A stretch of 64,000 nt of DNA from CAYSSG01 sp964433635 (GCA_964433635.1 CAYSSG010000002.1:1-64000), one strand, 5' to 3'. Counted from the stretch's first letter, positions 8,900 to 18,340 are shown. The notes: a model not told the origin generated them from the letters alone. Numbers and translations are program-made.

Positions 8900-10000
8900 T
8901 TAGACAAGGGAACGAAGAAAAAATTCTTGTAGACATTTTTGGAAAGCCCGGGGAATAGGGAGATTCTCTGATTCTTTTTTATCTACCCAGCGGGCATGGG
9001 ATTCCGGGATATGACCGCCATTCTCAACATGGACGAGGTAAAGGTTCATTTTCCAGATTCGATGGGTAAAGACATGCGTCAACTTTTTAATGAAAACAGG
9101 TCTATCTCTGAATTGCAGATTAAGAATCTTTTCCATCTGTCTGCAAATCTGGTTACCATCCGAAAAATCCTCCTGAATTTCGATAGAGGGAAGTCCCCAC
9201 ATATCAGCAAGAATTACTTTATCAGAACGCCTGGTAAGAAGAAATTTATCATGATTTTTAACAATGGCGGTCTCCATAAAAACAGCATGAGGACCTTTTT
9301 TCTTGCCTTTTACGGGCAAGAGCTCCTGTTTATTGCTTTGTGCAGCCAAACAATCTATTCTTACCGGACAATCCTGACAGTCAGGTTTTTTAGGAAAACA
9401 TATTGTTGCACCAATTTCCATAAGAGCTTGATTAAAGTCACCCGGGTGATTGACAGGTATAACCTGGTTGAGCTTTTTTTTCATTTTTTTAACCACATCA
9501 AGCTGGTTAACATCTTCGGTAAGAAAGAAAAGACGAGAGATAACCCGTTTAATATTCCCGTCAATAGCCGGAACAGCCTGGTCAAAGGCTATACTGGCGA
9601 TGGCACCGGCAGTATATGGACCGATACCGGGCAAAAAAAGCATTTCTTGATAATCAGTGGGGAAAGTTCCCTGGTACTTTTCATGGATCATTTTGGCAGT
9701 TTTATGCATATTCAGGGCACGTCTGTAATAACCTAAACCCTGCCAGCAGCGCAGGACATCCTGTGTGTCTGCTGAAGCGAGTTCCCGAATAGATGGAAAT
9801 TTCTTAATAAAAGCAGGATAATATTTTATCACTGTATCGACACGGGTTTGTTGCAGCATGACTTCAGAAACCCATATATCATAGGGATTTTTGGTTTTTC
9901 TCCAGGGGAGAGGACGAGCATTCTTTTTATACCAATTCAATAAATTTTTTTGAAATCGGGCTATTGAAATTGATGAAAATTGGTTCCTTATTTTATTCAT
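8900..10000 (-). CDS. mutY: A/G-specific adenine glycosylase
   Basis: Removes adenine mispaired with 8-oxoguanine. The 366-aa protein has the HhH-GPD glycosylase fold with catalytic Glu46 in WVSEVMLQQT, the LPGIGPYTAGAI hairpin and catalytic Asp147 in PAIDGN. A [4Fe-4S] cluster is bound by Cys201, Cys208, Cys211 and Cys217, the canonical C-x6-C-x2-C-x5-C spacing. Residues ~230-366 form the Nudix-like 8-oxoG recognition domain, so this is full-length MutY and not EndoIII. It is transcribed divergently from the nitroreductase gene. Confidence 0.95.
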   Translation of the reverse strand: MNKIRNQFSSISIARFQKNLLNWYKKNARPLPWRKTKNPYDIWVSEVMLQQTRVDTVIKYYPAFIKKFPSIRELASADTQDVLRCWQGLGYYRRALNMHKTAKMIHEKYQGTFPTDYQEMLFLPGIGPYTAGAIASIAFDQAVPAIDGNIKRVISRLFFLTEDVNQLDVVKKMKKKLNQVIPVNHPGDFNQALMEIGATICFPKKPDCQDCPVRIDCLAAQSNKQELLPVKGKKKGPHAVFMETAIVKNHDKFLLTRRSDKVILADMWGLPSIEIQEDFSDGNQICRQMEKILNLQFRDRPVFIKKLTHVFTHRIWKMNLYLVHVENGGHIPESHARWVDKKESENLPIPRAFQKCLQEFFLRSLV

Positions 10001-10178
10001 ATCTGAAAATGGATGAAAATTTAATTGAAAATTCTATCGTTTTCTCTTGTTATTATAGCTTATCTATATCATTTTTGTTACAATTAATTCAATAAAAAGG
10101 TTATTGCCTAAGATGATAAGCTAGAAGCAGGTAAGGCTAATAAAAATGAACCATGAAAAGAGATGCGAGGAGTTTATG

Positions 10179-10718
10179 ATGTTATCTTTGATCAAAAAAA
10201 GAAGAAGTATTAGAGTGTTCCAAAAAAGAAAGGTAGAGAAGGAGAAGATTAGCCAGATCATACAGGCTGCTTTATTATCTCCTTCTTCCAAAAGCAATAA
10301 TCCCTGGAGATTCATTATTGTGGAAGATGATAAGATGCTCTCACAATTATCGAATGCCAAAACACATGGCTCTCGTTTTGTTGCTGATGCACCTCTGTCT
10401 ATCATCATCATAGCAGATCCGAAGCAGTCCGATGTCTGGATAGAAGACGCTTCTATTGCAACAACGATCATGATGTTGACCGCACAAGATTTAGGTTTGG
10501 GCAATTGCTGGGTACAGCTTAGAGAAAGAGACTATTCTGAAGAACAGAGTTCAGAGGAATTTGTAAAAGATCTGCTTCACATACCAGCTCATTTACGTGT
10601 TTTGTGCATGGTAGCCATTGGTTATCCTGATGAACAAAAGCCGGAGAAAAGGATAGAAGAAGCAAAATTAAAGGATGTTTTTCTGAATAGTTATGGAAAT
10701 ATAGAGAATGTAGTTTGA
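10179..10718 (+). CDS. nitroreductase family protein
   Basis: A 179-aa FMN-dependent nitroreductase-fold protein. The N-terminal KKRRSIRVF segment and the following SPSSKSNNPWRF motif are FMN-phosphate-binding hallmarks, and GLGNCWVQ near residue 110 is the usual helix at the dimer interface. Two in-frame ATGs stand side by side; GAGGAG (10167-10172) is 6 nt before the second, so 10179 is chosen. Substrate is unknown; family members reduce quinones, nitroaromatics or flavins. It is followed 29 bp later by a patatin gene on the same strand. Confidence 0.85.
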   Translation: MLSLIKKRRSIRVFQKRKVEKEKISQIIQAALLSPSSKSNNPWRFIIVEDDKMLSQLSNAKTHGSRFVADAPLSIIIIADPKQSDVWIEDASIATTIMMLTAQDLGLGNCWVQLRERDYSEEQSSEEFVKDLLHIPAHLRVLCMVAIGYPDEQKPEKRIEEAKLKDVFLNSYGNIENVV

Positions 10719-10747
10719 GATATTTAAAAATAAGGTAAAATATTTTT

Positions 10748-12001
10748 ATGTCAGAAACATTTGGATTGGTTTTAGAGGGTGGAGGGGCTAAAGGTTCTTA
10801 TGAAATTGGCGCCTGTAAAGCACTGGAAGAGATGGGTATAAAAATAACGGCAATAACGGGAACCTCAGTTGGTGCTTTAAACGGAGCGATGGTAGCCCAG
10901 CACAATATCGATAAAGCCTATCAGTTGTGGCATGATATTCATCCTTCGCAGGTGATGAATATTGATGAAAAAAGATTGACCCAATTAGCCCGTCTGGAAA
11001 TCGAACCGGGAGATGTGCGTTACTATATTAAGATGATCGGAGAAATCATTGCCGATGGTGGAATTGATGTCACTCCTTTGAAAAAATTGATTAAAAAATA
11101 TGTCAATGAGGAGAAGCTGCGGAACTCAGATATCGATTTCGGCATGGTTACAGTATCATTTACTGACCGGAAGGCTCTGGAGTTGTTTGTAGAGGATATT
11201 CCTAAAGGTCAGGTTGCCGATTATCTTTTTGCCAGCGCTAATTTCCCGCTTTTTCGTTCGGCTAAAATTGATGATAAAGTCTATCTTGATGGCGGCATTT
11301 ATGATAATCTTCCGATTCGTATGCTGGTGGAGAGGGGATATAAATCTTTAATTACGATCCAGGTTGGCGGAATGGGAAGAAAACGAAAGGTGAATTTAAA
11401 AGACCATCGTGTTATTAATATCGAAGCCCAAGAATCCCTCGGTGGACCGCTGAGTTTTTACTCGGAAAAAGCCAGAAAGAATTTAAATTTAGGTTATTTT
11501 GATGCTTATCGTGTGATGAAGGATCTTTCCGGCCAATTATATTATGTTAGCCTTGAACATCAGGAAGACTACTTTGTGGATTATTTCAGCCATCTTAGCC
11601 GGGAGATGGTTGTAAAAGTAGCCCATACCCTTAATTTAAAGGATGATCTTCCGCATCGCAGACTTCTCTTTGAAAAGATTCTACCAAAATTAGCAGAGAT
11701 ATTAAAATTACCGGGAGATTGCAGCTATCAGGATATAGCCGTGGCTCTGGCAGAGAAAATTGCCCTGGCAGTTGGTGTAGAAAGGTTCCGGATTTATACT
11801 TACAAGGAATTAATAGACCACATTATTAAGGCATATCATCAGGGAAAAAGAAAGGTTTCTAAGGAAGAGAATAGTTTGATCTCTCATTTTGGATTCTTAT
11901 CTTTATTCAGCAGCGATGTTCAATTAAAAAAATTAGTACAGGAAATATTGGATGAGGATTTAATCAAATCATTAAAAGAAGCTCGGGAGACTGATGTATA
12001 A
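10748..12001 (+). CDS. patatin-like phospholipase family protein
   Basis: A predicted lipid acyl hydrolase with a Ser-Asp catalytic dyad. The oxyanion motif GGGAKGSYEIG, the nucleophile elbow GTSVG with Ser40, and Asp181 in DGGIYDN are all intact, so the catalytic domain (about residues 1-250) should be active. A helical extension of some 160 residues follows and is not recognised. There is no signal peptide, so it is probably cytosolic or membrane-associated. No strong ribosome-binding site is visible; the ATG at 10748 is the first in frame before the oxyanion motif. Confidence 0.87.
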   Translation: MSETFGLVLEGGGAKGSYEIGACKALEEMGIKITAITGTSVGALNGAMVAQHNIDKAYQLWHDIHPSQVMNIDEKRLTQLARLEIEPGDVRYYIKMIGEIIADGGIDVTPLKKLIKKYVNEEKLRNSDIDFGMVTVSFTDRKALELFVEDIPKGQVADYLFASANFPLFRSAKIDDKVYLDGGIYDNLPIRMLVERGYKSLITIQVGGMGRKRKVNLKDHRVINIEAQESLGGPLSFYSEKARKNLNLGYFDAYRVMKDLSGQLYYVSLEHQEDYFVDYFSHLSREMVVKVAHTLNLKDDLPHRRLLFEKILPKLAEILKLPGDCSYQDIAVALAEKIALAVGVERFRIYTYKELIDHIIKAYHQGKRKVSKEENSLISHFGFLSLFSSDVQLKKLVQEILDEDLIKSLKEARETDV

Positions 12002-12378
12002 TTCCATGGCAGATCATCCTGTATGATTCAAAAAAATAGAAAAAAAATAATCAGGCCATCAATTGAAAGAAAAAGAAAAAATTTAGTCAGGAAGTGCTGC
12101 CGGGTCGGAAGGGATAACAAATTTTCCTAATGGGCAATCTAATAACTATTTTGATTATGATCAGGCTTGTTTTACCCTAAAAAATACCTTTAAATTGAAA
12201 CAGATGGTAGATGATTCTTTTTTGATAAGATAAAAACAGTGCATCTTTTTGGATGTGTGAAAGGTATAGAGGTTTTATGGTGACTCTGTTATAATCAAGA
12301 ATGCCATTGCAAAGTATGCCAGATTCAATCCTTTTATTGATAAAATTAGAAATGAAATAGTGGAATGGAGGAACGGTT
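12002..12378. other. intergenic stretch with a possible gene remnant
   Basis: No complete gene is supported in these 377 bases. A start-less open frame of 48 codons runs from 12087 to 12233 on the plus strand, bounded upstream by a TAG. It could be the tail of a decayed gene or chance. A GGTCGGAAGGG stretch near 12103-12113 recalls the SRP RNA loop, but the rest of that RNA is absent. Confidence 0.3.
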
Positions 12379-12984
12379 ATGAAAAAATATTTATTATTGT
12401 TTGTTTATTCATTCATGATAGTTAGTTTGACGGGATACATTTGTCTTGCCGGCGAAGGTCAGCAGAATGATGCAGAATCTGTTGTTTCAGAGCACCCCTT
12501 TATTGCAGACGGAATAATTTCAGAAGGTGAATACGAAAACCAGGCAACCTATCAGAATCTGGAGATTTTCTGGAGTAATGACCGGGAATATATTTATATG
12601 GCTCTAAAAGGAAAGACGCAGGGATATATCTCCATTGGAATTCAACCCGGTGCAATGATGAGGGATTCAGATATTATTTTGAGCTATATCAAAGATGAGA
12701 AAGTTGAAATATTTGATCAATACAGTACCGGAGATTTTGGTCCCCATCCTTCGGATGAAGACTTGGGTGGGACCAATGATATCTTAGAATTTGCCGGTAA
12801 AGAAACAGAAGGATTTACAATCATTGAATTTAAACGTCTTTTAAAAACAGAAGACCAATATGACCTTGAGTTAAAGCCAGGAAAGAATAAGATTATCTGG
12901 GCATATTCCAATCAGGATAATCTTCAAGCGAAGCATGCTAATCGTGGTTATGGAGAAATTGTAATCAATACCTCTGAAGATTAA
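12379..12984 (+). CDS. secreted DOMON domain-containing protein
   Basis: A 201-aa protein with a signal peptide (hydrophobic residues ~4-24, cleavage likely after CLA or nearby) and a DOMON-like beta-sandwich covering the rest. Supporting signs are the GYISIGIQPG strand, the DIILSYI segment, and the terminal pattern of TIIEFKRLL then an aspartate-rich link then KIIWAYSNQD. DOMON domains bind haem or sugars in extracytoplasmic proteins. The ATG at 12379 follows a GGAGGAACGG site. It stands alone between two long non-coding stretches, so its electron-transfer partner is unknown. Confidence 0.7.
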   Translation: MKKYLLLFVYSFMIVSLTGYICLAGEGQQNDAESVVSEHPFIADGIISEGEYENQATYQNLEIFWSNDREYIYMALKGKTQGYISIGIQPGAMMRDSDIILSYIKDEKVEIFDQYSTGDFGPHPSDEDLGGTNDILEFAGKETEGFTIIEFKRLLKTEDQYDLELKPGKNKIIWAYSNQDNLQAKHANRGYGEIVINTSED

Positions 12985-13456
12985 TTTTTCTGACCAGAAA
13001 ACAAGAGAACGAACGAAAAGTTTAGAGAAAAGACACCATTTATAATGGGGTATTGAATGGCGATCTGACTTGTAAGGGTAAATTTTATCTCCATTCCGGA
13101 GGGTGAAGAAAAATCATAGATCCTGACACGTATAAGCTAACAAAATCATTGAGTAAGAAATGATGATGAACCTTGTAATTGAAACCGGAATACTTATAAA
13201 CAAGAAGTTATATGAATGATAAATGATTCCCATGAGCTTAAAGGATGCAATGGAGGCTTAGGGGCAGGGGTCAAATAAGGCTTGACAAAGCACTAAAATT
13301 TTGTAAAATTTTAACTGGGAGGTAAAAAAAGTCCAAACTAAAGAAAAAATTTTAAAGTCAATAACAAAAAGAATAGTCTATAAAAAAAACTTTAATTTTT
13401 GAGAATAAAAAAACAAATTTTTAGAATCATCAAATAAAATATGGGAGGTAGTATCA
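12985..13456. other. 472-bp intergenic region upstream of the ABC module
   Basis: No coding frame or recognised RNA is seen in the first 290 bases. The last part is very A/T-rich and contains the promoter at 13282-13309, giving the ABC operon a leader of about 140 nt with runs of A. A GGAGG site directly precedes the next gene. Confidence 0.4.
13282..13309 (+). promoter_or_regulatory. sigma70-type promoter of the NEW3/ABC operon
   Basis: TTGACA at 13282-13287 and TAAAAT at 13304-13309 are 16 nt apart. The site faces the three-gene ABC operon, about 150 nt upstream of its first ATG. Confidence 0.6.
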
Positions 13457-14719
13457 ATGAATCAAAAAATTAAAGGTTTTTTATTTTTTACCATGGTATT
13501 ATTTCTGCTACTTATAATCCTTAACCTTTCTTCAATCGCACAGTCAGTCCAAGTTGAAGAACCGGAAAGAGACTTCCTTATCTATAGTGAATTCTCAAAT
13601 TTAGTTGTAGAAGAAGGTGCTGAACTTGATCTGGACATTAAATTAATCAATCAGGGGGAGCAGCCGGAAGATATTGTACTTGAACTTATTCCTGGTCCGG
13701 AAGCAGAGGGATGGGAAGTCATTTTAAGAAACGAAAGCTGGAGAGGATTCAAGGTCAGACAGGTCAATCTGTTAACCGAAGAACCTGATCACATCAAGAC
13801 ACTTAACCTTCATATACAAACACCTGAAAAGATTGAACAGGATATAGGCGAATATTCTTTTACCATTCAGGCAAATACTCTTGATGGCCAATTAACCCGT
13901 TTCCTTGACATTCACATTGCCTTAACTAAAAAGACGGAGCAGGAAACGGAAGAGGAAACCAATGAGATACTATTAAGTACCAAGTATCCTACCTTAGAAA
14001 GCCCTTCCGGGAATACAATGAATTTTGAGATAGAAGTCAAAAACGAGACGGAGGAAGACCAGGTCATGGATTTTGCTGTTGATATGCCCCAGGGCTGGAA
14101 AGCATCTGTCAGTCCCAGATGGAGGGAAGAAGAGAAAATTTCTGCCCTTAAAATTAACAAAGCAGGAAGTGAGACCATCTTGTTAAGTATCACTTCCCCA
14201 TTTTCAGCTGAAAAAGGCGAATATGCTCTAAAATTTGTTGCCAGAGCGGGTGAGTTGGAAAAAACATTAGATCTAAAGGCTGTTGTTACCGGTACTTATA
14301 AACTTAGCCTGGGCACAGAGACCGGAAATCTGAAATTACCTGCTATTGCCGGTGAAGAAAAAGAATATCATTTCTTCATATGGAATGAGGGTTCAGCTGC
14401 TATTGATAATGTCAGTTTCCTGAGCAATGTACCTCAGGGATGGGAGGTAAAATTTGAACCTGATAAAATGGAGGAATTGCCTTCTTTCATTGTGACTCAG
14501 AAGCCGGAACAGGTGAAAATGAGCATTCAGGTACCCCAGAATACTGTACCCGGTGATTATCTGATTACTGTCAATGCAAACGGTACCCAGGATCAGAAAG
14601 AGATCACATTCAGAACCACCGTACAGGTCCCTACCAAATGGGGTTGGGTAGGCGTATTGATTATTCTGGCTATTTTAGCTTTCCTGCTGGGAATTTTCCT
14701 GAAATTAAAACGAAGATGA
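13457..14719 (+). CDS. membrane-anchored NEW3-domain protein
   Basis: A 420-aa exported protein with an N-terminal signal segment (residues ~8-28), three consecutive Ig-like/NEW3-type domains (roughly 40-155, 165-275 and 280-395) and a single C-terminal transmembrane helix ending in KLKRR. The domain signature is the repeated MPQGWKASVSP / VPQGWEVKFEP strand followed by a GDYxxTxxA strand. Topology is outside with a cytoplasmic tail. It is separated by only 10 bp from the ABC ATPase gene, and such proteins commonly accompany ABC-2 exporters. It may be the extracytoplasmic partner; the cargo is unknown. Confidence 0.8.
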   Translation: MNQKIKGFLFFTMVLFLLLIILNLSSIAQSVQVEEPERDFLIYSEFSNLVVEEGAELDLDIKLINQGEQPEDIVLELIPGPEAEGWEVILRNESWRGFKVRQVNLLTEEPDHIKTLNLHIQTPEKIEQDIGEYSFTIQANTLDGQLTRFLDIHIALTKKTEQETEEETNEILLSTKYPTLESPSGNTMNFEIEVKNETEEDQVMDFAVDMPQGWKASVSPRWREEEKISALKINKAGSETILLSITSPFSAEKGEYALKFVARAGELEKTLDLKAVVTGTYKLSLGTETGNLKLPAIAGEEKEYHFFIWNEGSAAIDNVSFLSNVPQGWEVKFEPDKMEELPSFIVTQKPEQVKMSIQVPQNTVPGDYLITVNANGTQDQKEITFRTTVQVPTKWGWVGVLIILAILAFLLGIFLKLKRR

Positions 14720-14729
14720 GGGCCATCAA

Positions 14730-15587
14730 ATGAAACCATCTCAGACTGTATTAGAAACCAGGAATTTAACTAAAATATATAACGGGACAATGGTGGTAAA
14801 TAATCTTAATTTAAAGATAGATGAAGGTGAGATATTTGGATTTCTGGGTCCCAATGGTGCAGGGAAGACAACAACCATATTAATGATACTGGGTTTAACT
14901 GAACCCAGCTCAGGAGAGGTCAGTGTCTTTGGGTATCATTCAGCTCGTGAACCATTGAAGGTTAAGAGAATCACCAGCTATCTTCCGGAAAATGTAGGTT
15001 TCTATGAAGATTTGACTGCACTGGAAAATTTGACCTATATTACCCGTTTAAATCATATTGCGGAAAATGAGGCGAGAAAAAGAATTGATGAGGTACTTTC
15101 ACTGGTAGGTCTGGCAGAAGTAAGGAATATGGAAGTTGGCAAGTTTTCAAAGGGCATGAAGCAGCGATTGGGGTTGGGTTCGGTTTTCGTAAAAAAACCA
15201 AAATTAGCCATTTTAGATGAGCCCACTACCGGCATTGATCCTCAGGGTGTGGAAGAGGTTTTAGAACTGATTACCAGAATCAATCGGGAAGAAAAAATTA
15301 CCATTCTTCTATGTTCCCATTTACTCTATCAGGTTCAGAAGATATGTAATAAAATTGGCATCTTTTCCAAAGGGAAGATGGTAGCTATGGGTTCTCTGGA
15401 AGAGATCAGCAAGAAGATATTGACTGAAAAGAGTAATCGATTAGAGATTAGTTTTCGTGATGACAAAGAAACCTCGAAATTAATTCAGGACCTGAAGAAG
15501 CTGGATGGCGTTTTAAAAGTCGAAAAAAGAACTGAGGAAATTTCACTGGAAAAAATTTACACGAAATACTTTCAGGAGGTATCCTAA
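14730..15587 (+). CDS. ABC transporter ATP-binding protein
   Basis: A 285-aa ATPase of the ABC-2 (CcmA/NatA-like) class. The Walker A GPNGAGKTT is near residue 40, the signature FSKGMKQRL near 140, Walker B LAILDEPTTG near 160, and the switch histidine in CSHLL near 195. About 60 extra C-terminal residues are typical of this class. It is the middle gene of a NEW3 protein / ATPase / permease operon and lies 2 bp from the permease. Confidence 0.92.
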   Translation: MKPSQTVLETRNLTKIYNGTMVVNNLNLKIDEGEIFGFLGPNGAGKTTTILMILGLTEPSSGEVSVFGYHSAREPLKVKRITSYLPENVGFYEDLTALENLTYITRLNHIAENEARKRIDEVLSLVGLAEVRNMEVGKFSKGMKQRLGLGSVFVKKPKLAILDEPTTGIDPQGVEEVLELITRINREEKITILLCSHLLYQVQKICNKIGIFSKGKMVAMGSLEEISKKILTEKSNRLEISFRDDKETSKLIQDLKKLDGVLKVEKRTEEISLEKIYTKYFQEVS

Positions 15588-15589
15588 AC

Positions 15590-16531
15590 ATGTCAGGATT
15601 AAGCATTATCTACTGGAAGGAAATAGCCGATTATTTAGGCAGTAAAAAATTTATTGTTCTTTTTTTAATTGTTGCCTTGACTGCCGGTTCGATTATTTAT
15701 GTATTAAGCCAGACTGTAAGTGAAGATGTAAGCCAGTTTACCGGTGAGAATTTATTTCTGAAACTATTTACTTTTTCGGGGGGGACGCTTCCTTCCTTTA
15801 TCTTCTTTGTCAGCTTTTTCGGTCCTTTGATCGGAATCATTTTTGGTTTTGATGCTATCAACAGTGAGAGATCCAGTGGAACAATGAGTACAGTACTATC
15901 CCAGCCCATCTATCGTGATGCTTTGATTAACGGTAAATTCCTGGCCGGCTTAACAACGATTGCCGTCATGCTGGTCAGTATTATTCTGATTATTCTTGGA
16001 CTGGAATTGATAGTATTCGGAATTATCCCCAGCCTGTCAGAATTATCCCGGATCGGTTTATTCTTTGTCCTGAGCATTATCTATATCGGCTTCTGGATGG
16101 GTTTGGGAATTCTTTTTTCCATCCTATTCAAGCAGACAGCCACTTCGGCCCTGGTGTCGATTATGGTATGGATATTCTTTTCCTTTTTTATTCTGATGGT
16201 GGCCAACGTGGTTGCTGACCAGATGGCGCCAGTCAACGCAGAAGCCTCATTGGAGGTCATCGCTCGGAATGCGGATATCAGAAATATGATTTTGCGTGTT
16301 TCACCTTTGATTTTATTCCAGGAAAGCACCACCGCTATCCTGAATCCCTCGGTTCGATTTTTTGGTATCACATCTGCTCTGAGGAGTCAGGAGGTCATTC
16401 CGGGACCGCTCAGTTTAGGGCAAAGTTTATTAGTGGTATGGCCACAATTTGTCAGTTTGATTGCTTTGATATTAATCTGCTTTGCTATTTCCTATGTGGT
16501 GTTTATGCGTCAGGAAATCCGTTCTACATGA
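15590..16531 (+). CDS. ABC-2 family transporter permease
   Basis: A 313-aa integral membrane protein with six hydrophobic segments and the ABC-2 hallmark cytoplasmic motif INSERSSGTMSTVLSQP after the second helix. A large extracellular loop (residues ~205-270) precedes the last helix. It pairs with the preceding ATPase two bases away. With the NEW3 protein it resembles the NosDFY/Gld-like ABC-2 layout, though neither NosD nor gliding genes are present. Confidence 0.9.
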   Translation: MSGLSIIYWKEIADYLGSKKFIVLFLIVALTAGSIIYVLSQTVSEDVSQFTGENLFLKLFTFSGGTLPSFIFFVSFFGPLIGIIFGFDAINSERSSGTMSTVLSQPIYRDALINGKFLAGLTTIAVMLVSIILIILGLELIVFGIIPSLSELSRIGLFFVLSIIYIGFWMGLGILFSILFKQTATSALVSIMVWIFFSFFILMVANVVADQMAPVNAEASLEVIARNADIRNMILRVSPLILFQESTTAILNPSVRFFGITSALRSQEVIPGPLSLGQSLLVVWPQFVSLIALILICFAISYVVFMRQEIRST

Positions 16532-16571
16532 TAAGGGAAAAGTAATTAAAGAATGATGATAAATAACTGAA

Positions 16572-16626
16572 ATAAGAAAGTTAAGGAGGTTAGCATTAAA
16601 AGTTAGCCTTTTTAACTTTCTTATTA
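16572..16626. terminator. long bidirectional hairpin between convergent genes
   Basis: AATAAGAAAGTTAA (16572-16585) is a perfect 14-bp inverted repeat with 16613-16626. Inside it, AGGTTAGC (16588-16595) pairs with GTTAGCCT (16603-16610) with two G-T pairs. It lies between the ABC permease stop and the queH stop and should stop transcription from both sides. Confidence 0.75.
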
Positions 16627-16628
16627 AT

Positions 16629-17246
16629 TCAGTATGATTTATTATTTTTTGAATAGATGCATCCGCAATCATTCTGTCGGTAAAGGTGAAATTGATTGGA
16701 TAAGGCAACTGATCTCTTAAAGCCATCTTTTTTCTTAAAATCACTGAATAGATAATCAAGCTGATAATTTTTTGCTATTTTTTGACCAATGTCATTGATT
16801 ATCACAGCATTTTTACGGGGGCTTATGGTTAATGTGGTAGTGAAACAGGGAAACTTCAATTCTGAAGCTTTTTGGGCTGTCTTTTCCAATCGAAGCTCAA
16901 AACATTTTATACAACGCTTTCCACCCTCTTTCTCCATTTCCAGGCCTTTGACTTTCTGAAAATAGCGTTCCGGTTCGTAACGACCTTCTATCAGGTGTAC
17001 TTTGTGATTCACCTTCAGAAGATCAACCAGTTTTTTCTGTTCATTTAATCTTCGGTTGTATTCCTCTTCGGGATGAATATTGGGATTATAGAAAAACACA
17101 GTAATGGAGAAGAATTGAGACAAATATTCCAATACGTAACTGCTGCAGGGAGCACAACAACTGTGAAGTAATAAATCCGGAACAAGATTTTCCTGTTTTA
17201 TTTTGCAAATTATTTTATCTAACCACTGTTGGTGATTGCTTATCAT
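16629..17246 (-). CDS. queH: epoxyqueuosine reductase QueH
   Basis: Performs the last step of queuosine synthesis in tRNA using a non-B12 metalloenzyme of the former DUF208 family. The 205-aa protein contains HSCCAPC near residue 33, RYEPERYF, GKRCIKCFELRLEKTA, LTISPRKN, FKKKDGFKRS and the terminal YRQNDCGC, which together hold the Fe-S and second-metal cysteines. I choose the ATG at 17246, which overlaps the upstream stop as ATGA; a TTG at 17258 is also in frame. No other queuosine gene is in the window. Confidence 0.93.
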   Translation of the reverse strand: MISNHQQWLDKIICKIKQENLVPDLLLHSCCAPCSSYVLEYLSQFFSITVFFYNPNIHPEEEYNRRLNEQKKLVDLLKVNHKVHLIEGRYEPERYFQKVKGLEMEKEGGKRCIKCFELRLEKTAQKASELKFPCFTTTLTISPRKNAVIINDIGQKIAKNYQLDYLFSDFKKKDGFKRSVALSNQFHLYRQNDCGCIYSKNNKSY

Positions 17247-18145
17247 TTTCCTAACCAAATCATATAGAGAGCATAGACTGCACTGATAATTGCGCCGGGA
17301 ATGGATGTGCTGTTATCAAAGAGGTTAATGGCTAATGCGGCTGCAAAACCGGAATTTTTAATGGTTCCTAACAGCATCATGGTTTTGACGTCACTTTCTT
17401 TAATGTTCAGTCTTTTTAAAAAAAAGTGCAATAAATAGAATAAGGGAAAGGTAGTAAGAAAGGCAATTAAGGCAATCTTGAACAGATTGTTGAAATCGTT
17501 AAAAAAACTGGTTTGATTCAATCCGATAACTGTGAAGATGACGACAAAAAATCCCCAGTTAACAATGGTTCCCCGCCAGGGTTTTAAAAAGGAAGAAATT
17601 TTTTCAACATGTATCAGTCTTGAAAGCGCCACGGGTAACACAATTAAGTATAGTAGATTGAGAGCCAACCCGGAGAAGGGAAAGGATTCAGCACCTGCCA
17701 GGGAAAGGGTCATAACCGGGGTAATAATCAGTGCAGCCAGGTAGGCTCCAAATGTTGCAAATAAGGCAAAAATCATATTTCCTGAAAGAATGACCGAAAA
17801 GGGAATGACTGCGACTCCCGGAGGAGAAGCAGCAACGAGTATCATTCCAGTTCTCAGAGAAGTTTCAGGAATAAAGAGAAATGTGAACAGGATAATGATT
17901 GACCCCAGTAATACATAATTTAATACTATTCCCATGATAAGAGGTCTGGTCAATTGTTTCCATTGCAGCATTTCCCGGGTGGAAATTTCCGAAAGGGAGA
18001 TTGTCATGACGATTGCCAGGGCTGGAACAGTCCATTGTTTTGTATATTGGGCAAGAGCAGGGCAGGATAGACCCAGAATAAAAGCCAGAGGTAGTATGAA
18101 ATTCCGGTTTTTTAACAGAGAAATGATTTTCAATGAATCCTCCAT
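17243..18145 (-). CDS. bile acid:sodium symporter (BASS) family protein
   Basis: A 300-aa polytopic membrane protein with eight to nine predicted helices. The pattern of an early SLSEIS segment, the central ASPPGVAVIPFS motif and a late TIKNSGFAAALA motif matches the BASS/SBF fold, in which two unwound helices form a sodium and substrate site. Bacterial members often carry organic anions; the substrate here is unknown. It overlaps queH by 4 nt, so they are probably cotranscribed, although a functional link is not obvious. Confidence 0.8.
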   Translation of the reverse strand: MEDSLKIISLLKNRNFILPLAFILGLSCPALAQYTKQWTVPALAIVMTISLSEISTREMLQWKQLTRPLIMGIVLNYVLLGSIIILFTFLFIPETSLRTGMILVAASPPGVAVIPFSVILSGNMIFALFATFGAYLAALIITPVMTLSLAGAESFPFSGLALNLLYLIVLPVALSRLIHVEKISSFLKPWRGTIVNWGFFVVIFTVIGLNQTSFFNDFNNLFKIALIAFLTTFPLFYLLHFFLKRLNIKESDVKTMMLLGTIKNSGFAAALAINLFDNSTSIPGAIISAVYALYMIWLGK

Positions 18146-18340
18146 CTTTTGCTTAAAAGAGTTTTAATTTTTTCTTTTATCTGATTCGTTTAGAATTTTT
18201 TGTAATCCTGATGTAAATCATATAAACTAGTATAGTCATTTCTCATAACTATTTCTACTTTATCAGTCTGATTTGACCTTATTTATTTTTATAACAGAAT
18301 GGTTCTTGATAATATCAGCATAGTGAAAAATGATTAGAGG

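Noticed and set aside
8996..9736. Long plus-strand open frame of 246 codons
   Set aside because: Antisense to mutY, which has all catalytic and cluster residues.
12090..12140. SRP-RNA-like GGTCGGAAGGG stretch
   Set aside because: The rest of the SRP domain IV hairpin, including the GCAGCC side, is not present.
12240..12378. Open frame running into the DOMON gene start
   Set aside because: It is out of frame with the DOMON gene, has an upstream stop and no start with a ribosome site.
16572..16626. Mobile-element end at the long inverted repeat
   Set aside because: Its place between two convergent stop codons and flanking T/A runs fit a bidirectional terminator; no transposase or target duplication is seen.
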